13,213 bases of DNA from Chloroflexia bacterium (GTDB lineage: Bacteria; Chloroflexota; Chloroflexia; Thermomicrobiales; CFX8), in assembly GCA_013696045.1 (NCBI GenBank), contig JACCZH010000402.1, positions 1 to 13,213 of the forward strand, written 5' to 3'. A program made the position numbers and the translations under genes. Below the pieces are notes generated by a model. The model worked only from the letters and a program-made list of their open reading frames with translations, was not told the DNA's origin and ran no database searches. Below, one piece after another: positions 6,783 to 13,213 of this stretch (positions within the stretch are counted from its first letter, which is position 1; each line of letters starts with the position of its first letter).

Positions 6783-7618
6783 TTGGAAGTATCGCAGCGG
6801 AAGTCTTCGTATTACGTAAGCGAGCCAGCACCTGGATCCTGTTGGGAATCTGGATTACCATGGGAGCCGTCTTCGCCTACGCATTCCCGTATGTCACCTA
6901 TCGCAACAATGGTGGAGGACCAGGCGGGGAACAGTTCGCGGATGTGCTGCCTCAAAGTCTCGTAAGCAACCTGCTTGTGGGGTTCCCGTTCTTCGGTGGC
7001 GCTATCGTGTTGATGCTTGGTGTGTTGTCGTTCGGCAGCGAGTATGGTTGGGGCACGCTCAAGACTCTCTTTACCCAGCGGCCGGGACGGCTGCGCATCT
7101 TCGGCGCGAAACTCGCGGCGCTGGGCCTGGTGCTAGCACCGTTCGTAGGTGTGATATTCGTTGTCGGCGCAATCTTTAGCTACACGATCGCCCAGGTCGA
7201 AGGCGCTGCGGTTGACTGGCCTTCCGCCTGGCTCGTCATCCAGGCACTGGCCGCTGGCTGGTTCATTCTGGCGGTGTGGGCCATGTTGGGAGTCATGCTG
7301 GCCATACTCTCGCGTGGCACCGCCCTCGCGATCGGTGTTGGCATTCTGTACTCCCTGGCGATCGAAGGATTGCTCAGCGCCCTGACCGGTCAGATCAGCC
7401 TGCTCGAGCCGCTTGTCGAGCTCTTCCTGCGCTCCAGCGCCTACTCGTTGGTCGTGGAGCTGGGAGTCTCCGGAGAGGCCATGGCCGACCGCGGGCCGGG
7501 CTCGTTCTCGGGACCGTTCGTCGATGGCGGGCAAGCGCTACTCGTTCTGGGCGCGTACATCATCATCTTCACCCTGGTATCCGGGTTTACCCTCCGGCAG
7601 CGTGACGTCGCTGGGTAG
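6779..7618 (+). CDS. ABC-2 type transporter permease
   Basis: A 279-residue membrane protein with about six hydrophobic helices, near 19-37, 68-86, 110-136, 150-176, 181-200 and 252-271. After the second helix comes the sequence EYGWGTLKTLFTQRPGR (88-104), the familiar ABC-2 permease segment thought to form the coupling region with the ATPase. The N-terminus (MIGSIAAEVFVLRKR) also looks like this family. It overlaps the ATPase gene by ATGA, so the two are probably made in equal amounts; two permeases and two ATPases would form the transporter. The gene ends three bases before the convergent kinase-like gene. A hairpin with TTTT follows at 7659-7690 and may end the transcript. Confidence 0.92.
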   Translation: MIGSIAAEVFVLRKRASTWILLGIWITMGAVFAYAFPYVTYRNNGGGPGGEQFADVLPQSLVSNLLVGFPFFGGAIVLMLGVLSFGSEYGWGTLKTLFTQRPGRLRIFGAKLAALGLVLAPFVGVIFVVGAIFSYTIAQVEGAAVDWPSAWLVIQALAAGWFILAVWAMLGVMLAILSRGTALAIGVGILYSLAIEGLLSALTGQISLLEPLVELFLRSSAYSLVVELGVSGEAMADRGPGSFSGPFVDGGQALLVLGAYIIIFTLVSGFTLRQRDVAG

Positions 7619-7621
7619 ACA

Positions 7622-8298
7622 TCAAACGGAAGCCGGTAACCACGGCGCGAAGTGCGACTCGACGAGGCTGGCAACCTCGTCGAGGCCTTTTGTGCCATCA
7701 ATTTCAAACACCTTCAGTTCGAGCTCACAAGCACGCTGCCGCACATACTCACCCATCAACAGATCGCGGGAGATAAGGTTCTGGACGGCTTGCTCATGAT
7801 CACTCACCGGCACTCCACCTAGCTTGTCACGCCTGGCTACTGAGTTGCGCTTGAAAATCTCCGACGGGACGAGCCACACCGCTTTGTGATGGTCAGATAT
7901 GAGCGGCTTGAAACACTCCGGGAAAAACCCCGGCCCCTCGGCGACGATCATTGTTTGGATCGGCATTGGAGCAGGTCGTCAACCGCCATGCCGAAACGCT
8001 CCGTCCAGCTCGCGATCGTCGACTGGGCCATTTCTTGGGGCGACGGCGCAATCCAACGCTGTTCCGGTGTCATGTTATCGGGGTGCGCGGCGTGTAGCGC
8101 CGGGTGCCGCTGCGGATCGACACGTCCGAAGTGCGCCATCTCGTGGCGGTCGAAGTGATAGACCTGTAAGCCATGCTTCTCCGCCAGGAGATCGGCGATA
8201 GACGTCTTGCCTGAACCCGGCGGACCGCCAACCCAGAGGACGTGCGTGAGCGCCTGCTTCAGGTCGATAGCGTGTAGCAAGTTGAGTTCTCTTCGCAT
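7622..8298 (-). pseudogene. P-loop nucleotide kinase-like protein, frameshifted
   Basis: The first part (8298 to 7948, 116 residues) has a Walker A motif GGPPGSGKTS (24-33) near the N-terminus and reads smoothly to MAVDDLLQ, then meets a stop. The second part, in the -1 frame (7966 to 7622), continues at once with IVAEGPGFFPECF, a hydrophobic strand, KAVWLVPS and a C-terminal EIDGTKGLDEVASLVE, as expected for the rest of an AAA/uridine-kinase-like domain. From general knowledge, related proteins of about 220 residues are single chains, so a one-base deletion near 7964-7968 probably split one gene. Alternatively the stop and an ATG share an ATGA overlap at 7948-7951, which would permit coupled translation of two halves. 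A sequencing error cannot be excluded. The function of the intact protein is unknown beyond likely ATP/GTP binding. It is convergent with the ABC operon. Confidence 0.75.
7659..7690 (+). terminator. Candidate Rho-independent terminator of the SHOCT/ABC operon
   Basis: TCGACGAGG (7659-7667) pairs perfectly with CCTCGTCGA (7675-7683) around a 7-base loop, followed by GGCC and TTTT (7688-7691). It lies 41 bases after the permease stop codon. The T-run is short and three to four bases from the stem, so efficiency is uncertain. The same bases encode the C-terminal part of the minus-strand kinase-like gene, so the stem may be partly a by-product of that coding sequence. Confidence 0.5.
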
Positions 8299-8330
8299 GT
8301 TCTCAGGGATAGCATCCGTAAATGTTGTCC

Positions 8331-8402
8331 GTAGCCGCGCAATTCATTGCGCCGGTTTGGCCGCCCAGCTGGCAAAGAGTGCGCAGTAAATTGCGCGGCT
8401 AC
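8331..8402. repeat. Palindromic intergenic repeat, family A, copy 2
   Basis: A complete 72-bp copy of the element at 1-74. The left end (8331-8352) and right end (8381-8402) are inverted repeats matching at 20 of 22 bases. Each starts GTAGCC and contains a GCGCAATT...GCGC near-palindrome. The 28-base centre differs from that of copy 1. The element fills the space between the kinase-like gene and the GNAT gene, and its right terminus contains the GNAT stop codon (8399-8401). No target-site duplication could be recognised. Confidence 0.85.
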
Positions 8403-9007
8403 GTTGGATAAACACGCGGCATATCTGGTGTGAAGATCGTGCTCAATAGTAAGCTCTCAAACTCGGTCGTCAGGCACTCCATATAGACGGTGTCCCAGAA
8501 CTTGCCGCCCATCAGATGCGATTCCCGGCGACGGGCGTATTCGCGGAAGCCGGCCTTCTCGTAGGCACGGCCAGCGGCCGGGTTGAACGCGAAGTAGTAG
8601 AGGTGGATGTTGTGCAGCCCGAGCGCGGTAAAGCCGTAGTCCAGCATGAGCCGGGCCGTCTCAGTTCCGAAGCCCTTACCTCTTGCCGGCGGCTCACCGA
8701 TCATGATCGCGAACTCGGCCGAGCGGTTGCGATAGTCGATGGCCTTCAACTCGGTCCAGCCGATTGGCTCGCCGCTGCCGCGCTCGAAAACCGTGAACCA
8801 GGCAGTCTCCTTGTTCCCGACCACATAGCTCTCGTACCAGGATGTCGTCGTCTCCAGCGACATCGGCTTCGGGACCGGCTCTCCCTGCCCGCGCAACGTC
8901 TCGAAGTTGTTGAACCAACCCGTATACAGCAGAATCTGCCCGCGCTCGAACGGCCCGAGCAGGACTTTCTCGCCTACGATGTTGATGTGTTGAGCGTCAG
9001 TAGCCAG
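8399..9007 (-). CDS. GNAT-family N-acetyltransferase, start codon unusual
   Basis: A protein of the RimJ/RimL-like GNAT family, which moves an acetyl group from acetyl-CoA to an amine. Using the CTG at 9007 it has 202 residues. Visible are an N-terminal strand segment (NIVGEKVLLGPFE, about 9-21), SAEFAIMIGE, the acetyl-CoA loop RGKGFGTE (109-116), and the C-terminal NPAAGRAYEKAGFREYARRRE typical of the family. The acceptor substrate is unknown. The frame opens after a TAA at 9011-9013. The only ordinary start is a TTG at 8896, which would delete the first 37 residues of conserved domain sequence. A CTG at 9007 has AGGA seven bases upstream and would give full length. The alternatives are TTG initiation with a trimmed domain, or a lost start codon, making this a decaying gene. 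The stop codon lies inside repeat element 8331-8402. Confidence 0.75.
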   Translation of the reverse strand: MATDAQHINIVGEKVLLGPFERGQILLYTGWFNNFETLRGQGEPVPKPMSLETTTSWYESYVVGNKETAWFTVFERGSGEPIGWTELKAIDYRNRSAEFAIMIGEPPARGKGFGTETARLMLDYGFTALGLHNIHLYYFAFNPAAGRAYEKAGFREYARRRESHLMGGKFWDTVYMECLTTEFESLLLSTIFTPDMPRVYPT

Positions 9008-9092
9008 CGGTTATTCCTATCACTGGTAAAGGCGGCAATCGTCCATCACGTTCAACTAATTCGGCGCTATCGAGGGTCATCAGGGTCAATTA

Positions 9093-9181
9093 GTCATCCT
9101 GACCGAGGTGGAAGGATCTTCTCAAACACACAGCGGGGCAAAAAAATCCATTCGACTCCGCTACGCTCCGTTCAGGATGAC
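9093..9181. repeat. Inverted-repeat element, family B, copy 2
   Basis: GTCATCCTGA (9093-9102) and TCAGGATGAC (9172-9181) form a perfect 10-bp terminal inverted repeat enclosing an 89-bp element, close in size to the 93-bp copy at 5266-5358. Internal traces of the longer arm remain: GGTGGAAGGATC on the left, and CGACTCCGCTACGCTCCGTTC on the right, as two alternated blocks. It lies between the GNAT gene and the downstream end of the second aldolase gene, 54 bp beyond the aldolase stop codon. The 9008-9092 stretch beside it shows nothing else convincing. Confidence 0.75.
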
Positions 9182-9234
9182 TGAAAAACCCCACTGTTCT
9201 ACACAACGTCGAAAATTTGAGGCTACTCTTAGAT

Positions 9235-10065
9235 CTAATAGCGCACAATCTCGCCCTGCTCGGCGGTCTCGATGGTCTTGTGCTCAGACGCCTTCCAGTT
9301 GAGGGTTGCGATGTCCTCACTCAAGCCGCCAAGCATGTAGCGCAGCTCGCTGGCCATGGCGCAATACTGGAAACCTTCAGCGATGCGACGGTTAACCGCC
9401 GCCGCGCTGGAGCAGTGGATACCGGGCGCGACGCCGTGTCTGACGCAAGCTTCCCGGGCATGCTGGATCGCCTCCATCAGGCGCGGCTCGTCACTCTCCA
9501 AAGGCACGCCAAGACCAAGGCCCATCGAGGCCGCCAGATCGTTCGGGCCAATGAACATGGCGTCAACGCCAGGCACGCTCATGATCTCGTCGACGTTTTC
9601 GACCCCATCAATGTGCTCGATCTGCAGCACCAGCAAAATCTCGTCGTTGGCGTGACTGTAGTACTCCGCCGCAGTCGTGCCGAAGCTCATGGCGTGCCGG
9701 CCACCACCGACGCTGCGCTGGCCAAGCGGCGCGTAGCGCGCGGCCTCGACGGCCTGCTCTGCCTCCACCTTGCTGTTGACCATCGGAACAACGACGCCCC
9801 AGGCGCCGGCGTCGAGCACCCTCTTGAAGTTCTCGCCACTGTTCCAGGGAAGCCGCACCATCGGCGCGGTTCCAGAACCGGCCATAGCGGCGAACATCTG
9901 CGCCAAGGTGCGGATGTCCACCGGGTTGTGCTCGGTGTCCACCGTCAGCCAATCAAAGCCCAGCTTGCTGACATACTCAGCGTTTTCTGGGCTGGGCAGA
10001 GATAGCCAGGTACCGATCGACGGCTCTCCGGCCGCGAGGCGCCGCCGTGCGTGGTTTGCGAACAT
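9235..10065 (-). CDS. HpcH/HpaI aldolase family protein (second copy)
   Basis: A 276-residue class II pyruvate-type aldolase, only distantly similar to the one at 1838-2602. The active-site pattern is complete: Asp43-x-Glu45-His46 (VDTEHN), Arg71 (MVRLP), Glu150 (LQIEHIDGVENVDEI) and metal ligand Asp176 (FIGPNDLAASMG), with loop PLGQRSVGGGR. This set is close to 2-keto-3-deoxy-L-rhamnonate aldolase (RhmA) and HpaI members, so the expected reaction is reversible cleavage of a 2-keto-4-hydroxy acid to pyruvate and an aldehyde. The ATG at 10065 has AAAGGAA eight bases upstream. The C-terminal 30 residues or so extend beyond the usual barrel. It lies downstream of the oppF-like gene on the same strand, with an inverted repeat (10088-10199) between, and may be the last gene of the peptide-uptake operon. 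The substrate is not determined. Confidence 0.93.
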   Translation of the reverse strand: MFANHARRRLAAGEPSIGTWLSLPSPENAEYVSKLGFDWLTVDTEHNPVDIRTLAQMFAAMAGSGTAPMVRLPWNSGENFKRVLDAGAWGVVVPMVNSKVEAEQAVEAARYAPLGQRSVGGGRHAMSFGTTAAEYYSHANDEILLVLQIEHIDGVENVDEIMSVPGVDAMFIGPNDLAASMGLGLGVPLESDEPRLMEAIQHAREACVRHGVAPGIHCSSAAAVNRRIAEGFQYCAMASELRYMLGGLSEDIATLNWKASEHKTIETAEQGEIVRY

Positions 10066-10087
10066 CGTGTGTTCCTTTCTAGAAAAG

Positions 10088-10199
10088 CCCTCACCCCCGA
10101 CCCCTCTCCCAGGCGCGGTAGAGGGGAGTGAGAGTCAAAAGCCGATGTTTCGTCCATGCCCCCCTTGCCCACGCATGGGAGAGGGGCCAGGGGTGAGGG
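10088..10199. repeat. Inverted repeat, family C, between oppF-like and aldolase genes
   Basis: Arms 10088-10111 and 10176-10199 are 24 bp long and complementary at 22 positions, beginning CCCTCACCCC and ending CCCCTCTCCCA on the left strand, with 64 bases between. The outer end of the right arm lies two bases from the oppF-like stop codon at 10202-10204. The sequence type (CCCTCACCCC with CCCCTCTCCC) is familiar as a dispersed bacterial intergenic repeat, from memory only. In minus-strand RNA it would form a long, very stable hairpin between the two genes. That could protect the upstream message or lower read-through into the aldolase gene. Confidence 0.8.
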
Positions 10200-10201
10200 G
10201 C

Positions 10202-11227
10202 CTACGCTTTCTCCTCCAGCGCCATAATACCCGGCAGTTCCAGTTCGCGCGCACGGTGGCAGCGGACGTAGTGGCCGGACTCGATCTGTTCCCAGATGGG
10301 TGCATCGGTCTTGCAGATGTCCTGGGCGTATGGACAGCGCGGGTGAAAGTAGCAACCGCTGGGCGGGTTGGCCGGGTTGGCGACCTCGCCAAGCGGGATG
10401 ACGCGCTGGGCGCGGATGCGTGGGTCTGGCTGCGGAATGGCTGAGAGCAGCGCCGAGGTGTAGGGGTGTTTCGGGCTGTTGAACAGCGCGTCGGTCTCAG
10501 CCATCTCAACCATCTGGCCGACGTACATCACCGCCACCCGGTCGCTAATGTGTTTCACCACGCTCAGATCGTGCGCGACGAAGAGGTACGTTAGCTTCAG
10601 ATCCTCCTGAAGCTCCAGCAGCAGGTTCAGTATCTGGGCCTGAACCGAGACGTCCAGCGCCGAGACGGGCTCGTCGGCCACGATCAGACGCGGGTTGAGC
10701 GCCAGCGCCCTGGCGATGCCGATCCGCTGCCGCTGGCCGCCACTGAACGCGTGTGGATAGCGGCGCAGGAACTCGGGCCGCAGCCCTACAAGGCGCAGCA
10801 GCTCGGCCACGCGGTCGACGCGCTCCTGCCTGCCAACGCCATTGACCTTCAACGGCTCACCGACGATATCGAGCAGTGTCATCCGTGGATTGAGCGACGA
10901 GAACGGGTCCTGGAAGATCATCTGCATCTGGCGGCGCAGCGGCTTGAGTGTGGAGCGGCTCGCTTTGGCAACGTCCACCACGGTCCTGTCGTCTCTACGG
11001 AACAGGATCTCGCCCTCGGTAGGATCAATAGCCCGCAAGACACAGCGCGAGGTGGTGGTTTTTCCACAGCCACTCTCACCGACCAGCGACAGCGTCTCCC
11101 CTTCCTTAATAAAGAAGCTGACGTCGTCTACCGCCCGCACGTTGCCGACCGTCTTTTTCAGAAAGCCCTTCCGGATGGGGAAAAACTTCTTTAGATTGTT
11201 GACCTCCAACAGCACATCGTCCGCCAT
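10202..11227 (-). CDS. Oligopeptide/dipeptide ABC transporter ATP-binding protein, OppF/DppF-like
   Basis: A 341-residue ATPase of the peptide/nickel importer class. Motifs: Walker A GESGCGKTT (50-58), Q-loop Gln106 (IFQDPFSSLNPRMT), signature FSGGQRQR (161-168), Walker B LIVADEP (181-187) and His219 (VAHD). The C-terminal oligopeptide-transporter domain begins SPKHPYTSALLSAIP (251-265) and contains four cysteines (292, 298, 305, 323; GCYFHPRCPYAQDIC), a pattern linked to a [4Fe-4S] cluster in some relatives. The ATG at 11227 gives the typical start MADDVLLEVNNLKK and follows the oppD-like stop by eight bases. A GTG at 11254 would add nine residues and overlap that gene by 19 bp. It would pair with the OppD-like ATPase beneath the permeases. 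The name is given by class because transported peptide or other solute cannot be told. Confidence 0.94.
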   Translation of the reverse strand: MADDVLLEVNNLKKFFPIRKGFLKKTVGNVRAVDDVSFFIKEGETLSLVGESGCGKTTTSRCVLRAIDPTEGEILFRRDDRTVVDVAKASRSTLKPLRRQMQMIFQDPFSSLNPRMTLLDIVGEPLKVNGVGRQERVDRVAELLRLVGLRPEFLRRYPHAFSGGQRQRIGIARALALNPRLIVADEPVSALDVSVQAQILNLLLELQEDLKLTYLFVAHDLSVVKHISDRVAVMYVGQMVEMAETDALFNSPKHPYTSALLSAIPQPDPRIRAQRVIPLGEVANPANPPSGCYFHPRCPYAQDICKTDAPIWEQIESGHYVRCHRARELELPGIMALEEKA

Positions 11228-11235
11228 CTGGCCCT

Positions 11236-12282
11236 TTACACTGTTGCTTTCCACCGCGCCTCATCCTCTTCATAGAGAAAACATCTCACTTGTCGCCGGT
11301 CACCGAGGATGGTGATCTGTGGTTCCTTCGCGTCACACACACCGGGCATGAAACTCGGGCAGCGCGGGTGAAACGGACAGCCATACGGCCGGTTGTAGGG
11401 GTGCGGAATCCCGCCTTCGATCGTCGGAAGCTTGACCCGCGACGGCGCGTAGATGCTCGGAATCGAGCGCAAGAGTGCTTTTGTATAGGGGTGTTTCGGC
11501 TCGTAGAAAATCTCGTCGACCGTGCCCTGCTCCACCACCTGCCCCAGATACATGACGGCCACATCGTCAGCCATCTCGGCCACGACGCCCAGGTTGTGGG
11601 TAATGAGCATAATCGCCATGTGATTCTGCTCCTGGAGTTCGCGCAGGAGTTCCAGAATCTGCGCCTGCGTAGTGACGTCGAGAGCAGTGGTCGGCTCATC
11701 AGCGATGAGCAAGACTGGATCGCAGGCCAACGCCATCGCGATCATCGCCCTCTGGCGCAGCCCGCCGCTTAACTGGAACGAATACTCGTCCAGCCGCTCG
11801 TCGGGCCGCGAAATGCCGACCTGGGAAAGCAGCTCGGCTGCGCGAGCGCGGGCAGCTTTCTTGTCGAGAGTGCTATGCAGCCGGATTACCTCAATGATCT
11901 GGTTGCCAATGGTGTGCACCGGACTGAACGAGGTCATCGGCTCCTGGAAGATGAGCGAGATGACTCCCCCACGGATGGCGCGCATCTCGCGGCTGTTGGG
12001 ATTCAACTTCGTGAGATCAACCTCGTCGAACTCACCGGCCGGCTGCTCTCCCTGCCGCAGGATAATCTCCCCGCCAACGATCTTGCCGGGATGCTCGACG
12101 ATCCGCAAGATCGAGCGCGCTGTGACGCTCTTGCCACAGCCACTCTCGCCGACGATTCCGAGCGTTTTGCCGGCGTGGATGTCGAAGCTCGCGCCATCCA
12201 CCGCCTTGACCAGACCTTCGTCGGCAAAGAAGTGTGTCTGTAAGTTGGTGACCGAAAGTAACGGCTTGCGCCCGTTCTCCAT
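11236..12282 (-). CDS. Oligopeptide/dipeptide ABC transporter ATP-binding protein, OppD/DppD-like
   Basis: A 348-residue ATPase, partner of the OppF-like protein. Motifs: Walker A GESGCGKS (45-52), Gln113 (IFQEPMTSFSPVHTIGNQI), signature LSGGLRQR (171-178), Walker B LLIADEP (191-197) and His229 (ITHN). In the C-terminal domain are EPKHPYTKALLRSIP (261-275) and cysteines 302, 308, 316 and 334 (GCPFHPRCPS), the spacing reported as an iron-sulphur site in certain OppD/DppD proteins. The ATG at 12282 was chosen because GGAG lies nine bases upstream and it starts 16 bases after the permease stop. An in-frame start at 12339 would overlap the permease by 41 bp and add non-family residues. The order permease-oppD-oppF is standard for these operons. 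Confidence 0.95.
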   Translation of the reverse strand: MENGRKPLLSVTNLQTHFFADEGLVKAVDGASFDIHAGKTLGIVGESGCGKSVTARSILRIVEHPGKIVGGEIILRQGEQPAGEFDEVDLTKLNPNSREMRAIRGGVISLIFQEPMTSFSPVHTIGNQIIEVIRLHSTLDKKAARARAAELLSQVGISRPDERLDEYSFQLSGGLRQRAMIAMALACDPVLLIADEPTTALDVTTQAQILELLRELQEQNHMAIMLITHNLGVVAEMADDVAVMYLGQVVEQGTVDEIFYEPKHPYTKALLRSIPSIYAPSRVKLPTIEGGIPHPYNRPYGCPFHPRCPSFMPGVCDAKEPQITILGDRRQVRCFLYEEDEARWKATV

Positions 12283-12298
12283 CTTGGTGTGCTCCACT

Positions 12299-13213
12299 CT
12301 AAACGCCGTACGGGTCGGCGGCGTCGCGCAAGCCATCACCCAGGAAGCTAAAGGCCAGAATGACGACGATCACCGGAATAGCCGGAATCAACAACCAGGG
12401 CGAGATCGCAATCGCCTGCACATTCTGCGCCTGCTGAAGCTGCACGCCCCAGCTGATGGCCGGAGGCCGCAGCCCGAGACCCAGGAAGCTGAGCGATGTT
12501 TCGCTGATAATCATGGCCGGCAGCGCCAGCGTTGTGGCCGCGATGATGTGGCTCAGAAACAGCGGCACCATGTGGACGAAGATGATCCGCATCTGTCCAC
12601 TACCGGCCAGCTCGGCCGCCATCACAAAATCCTCTTCCCGCAGTGACAGGAAGCGTCCGCGCACGACACGAGCCAGGTCGGTCCAGCCGATAAACGAGAT
12701 AATGATCGTGATGGCGAAGTAGATCTGGTATACGCTCCAGGAATTGGGAATGGCCGCGGCCAGACCCATCCAGAGCGGGATGGTTGGGATCGACCTCAGA
12801 ATCTCGATCACTCGCTGAATAACCGTGTCCAGAATCCCGCCATAGAATCCGGACAGCCCGCCCAGGAACACGCCCAGAAACAAGCTCAACGCCACGGCCA
12901 CCAGGCCGATGGTGAGCGAAATGCGGGTGGCATACATGATCCTGGACCACATGTCGCGGCCCTGGATATCGGTTCCGAGCAGGAAGAGTGTGTTGCCGGC
13001 TTCGCGGCCGTCCCCGACGCCAATGAGATGCCGGGTCGTTGGAATGAAGCCGAAGAGCTTGTACTCGAAGCCGCTGGAGAAAAACTCGACCGGCACCTTC
13101 ACGTCCGGGTTCGGCGTGTAGACACGCTTGAAGGTCACCGGGTCGCGCACACCTTCCAGCGCGTAGACGTGCGGGCTGAAACTGCCATTGTCAAAGAAGC
13201 GAATCCGCTGGGG
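12299..13213 (-). CDS. Peptide ABC transporter permease, OppC/DppC-like (5' end beyond window)
   Basis: The last 304 residues of an inner-membrane importer permease; the N-terminus and first membrane helix are outside the window. The open frame reaches the window edge. The GTG at 13150 is internal, because RIRFFDNGSFSPHVYALEG upstream of it resembles the periplasmic loop of this subfamily. Visible parts: a long extracytoplasmic region (about 1-90) containing FLLGTDIQGRDMWSRIMYATRISL, membrane helices at about 99-121, 143-153, 162-176, 212-235 and 272-291, and the EAA coupling loop EEDFVMAAELAGSGQMRIIF (about 193-212). SFLGLGLRPP...SWG is typical of OppC/DppC. It forms a heterodimeric channel with an OppB-like permease that should lie further upstream, probably with a solute-binding protein. 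It ends 16 bases before the oppD-like gene. Confidence 0.94.
   Translation of the reverse strand, partial: PQRIRFFDNGSFSPHVYALEGVRDPVTFKRVYTPNPDVKVPVEFFSSGFEYKLFGFIPTTRHLIGVGDGREAGNTLFLLGTDIQGRDMWSRIMYATRISLTIGLVAVALSLFLGVFLGGLSGFYGGILDTVIQRVIEILRSIPTIPLWMGLAAAIPNSWSVYQIYFAITIIISFIGWTDLARVVRGRFLSLREEDFVMAAELAGSGQMRIIFVHMVPLFLSHIIAATTLALPAMIISETSLSFLGLGLRPPAISWGVQLQQAQNVQAIAISPWLLIPAIPVIVVILAFSFLGDGLRDAADPYGV

Noticed and set aside
9055..9094. ACTAATT ... AATTAGT inverted repeat upstream of the acetyltransferase gene
   Set aside because: Short AT-rich arms 26 bases apart beside a repeat element; not distinguishable from chance.
9217..10005. Open frame of 262 codons on the plus strand opposite the second aldolase gene
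   Set aside because: The minus-strand aldolase has all active-site residues; the antisense frame has none of any known family.
11672..12646. Open frame of 324 codons on the plus strand opposite the oppD-like and permease genes
   Set aside because: It crosses two clear minus-strand genes and shows low-complexity Ser/Arg-rich shadow composition.

Overview
This is a high-GC bacterial segment with tightly packed genes and AGGAG-like ribosome binding sites. The gene content and the dense small intergenic inverted repeats resemble Chloroflexota (Thermomicrobia/Sphaerobacter-like) genomes. That placement is an inference from general familiarity, since no marker gene is present. No rRNA, tRNA, CRISPR array or transposase was seen.

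Layout from left to right. A palindromic repeat element (1-74) is followed by a minus-strand pair: a gamma-glutamyltransferase-fold hydrolase (94-1728) and, upstream of it, an HpcH/HpaI-type aldolase (1838-2602). A small unrecognised plus-strand gene (2805-3155) overlaps tail to tail with a minus-strand two-component system, a histidine kinase and an OmpR-type response regulator (3103-5156). A roughly 420-bp divergent region carries a 93-bp inverted-repeat element, 11-bp-spaced GTTGA(G/C) direct repeats and a perfect 15-bp palindrome. It leads into a plus-strand operon of a SHOCT-domain membrane protein, an ABC ATPase and an ABC-2 permease (5573-7618). Together these look like a self-contained sensor/exporter module of the kind often linked to antimicrobial-peptide or envelope stress.

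Next comes a minus-strand P-loop kinase-like gene broken by a frameshift (7622-8298), then a second copy of the first repeat element (8331-8402), whose end supplies the stop codon of a GNAT acetyltransferase. The GNAT gene appears to lack a normal start codon. A second copy of the 93-bp element type follows (9093-9181).

The right end is one minus-strand operon for oligopeptide import: a permease of the OppC/DppC type (cut by the window edge), OppD-like and OppF-like ATPases, and then a second HpcH/HpaI aldolase (9235-10065). A third kind of inverted repeat lies between the oppF-like gene and the aldolase. Peptide uptake, an amide-cleaving Ntn hydrolase and two aldolases suggest scavenging of peptide- or amide-derived organic matter, but the substrates cannot be read from sequence.

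I did not find a clearly new biological system. The best leads are the GGT-fold enzyme with a remodelled substrate pocket, the candidate response-regulator operator, and the three families of small dispersed inverted repeats placed beside stop codons.
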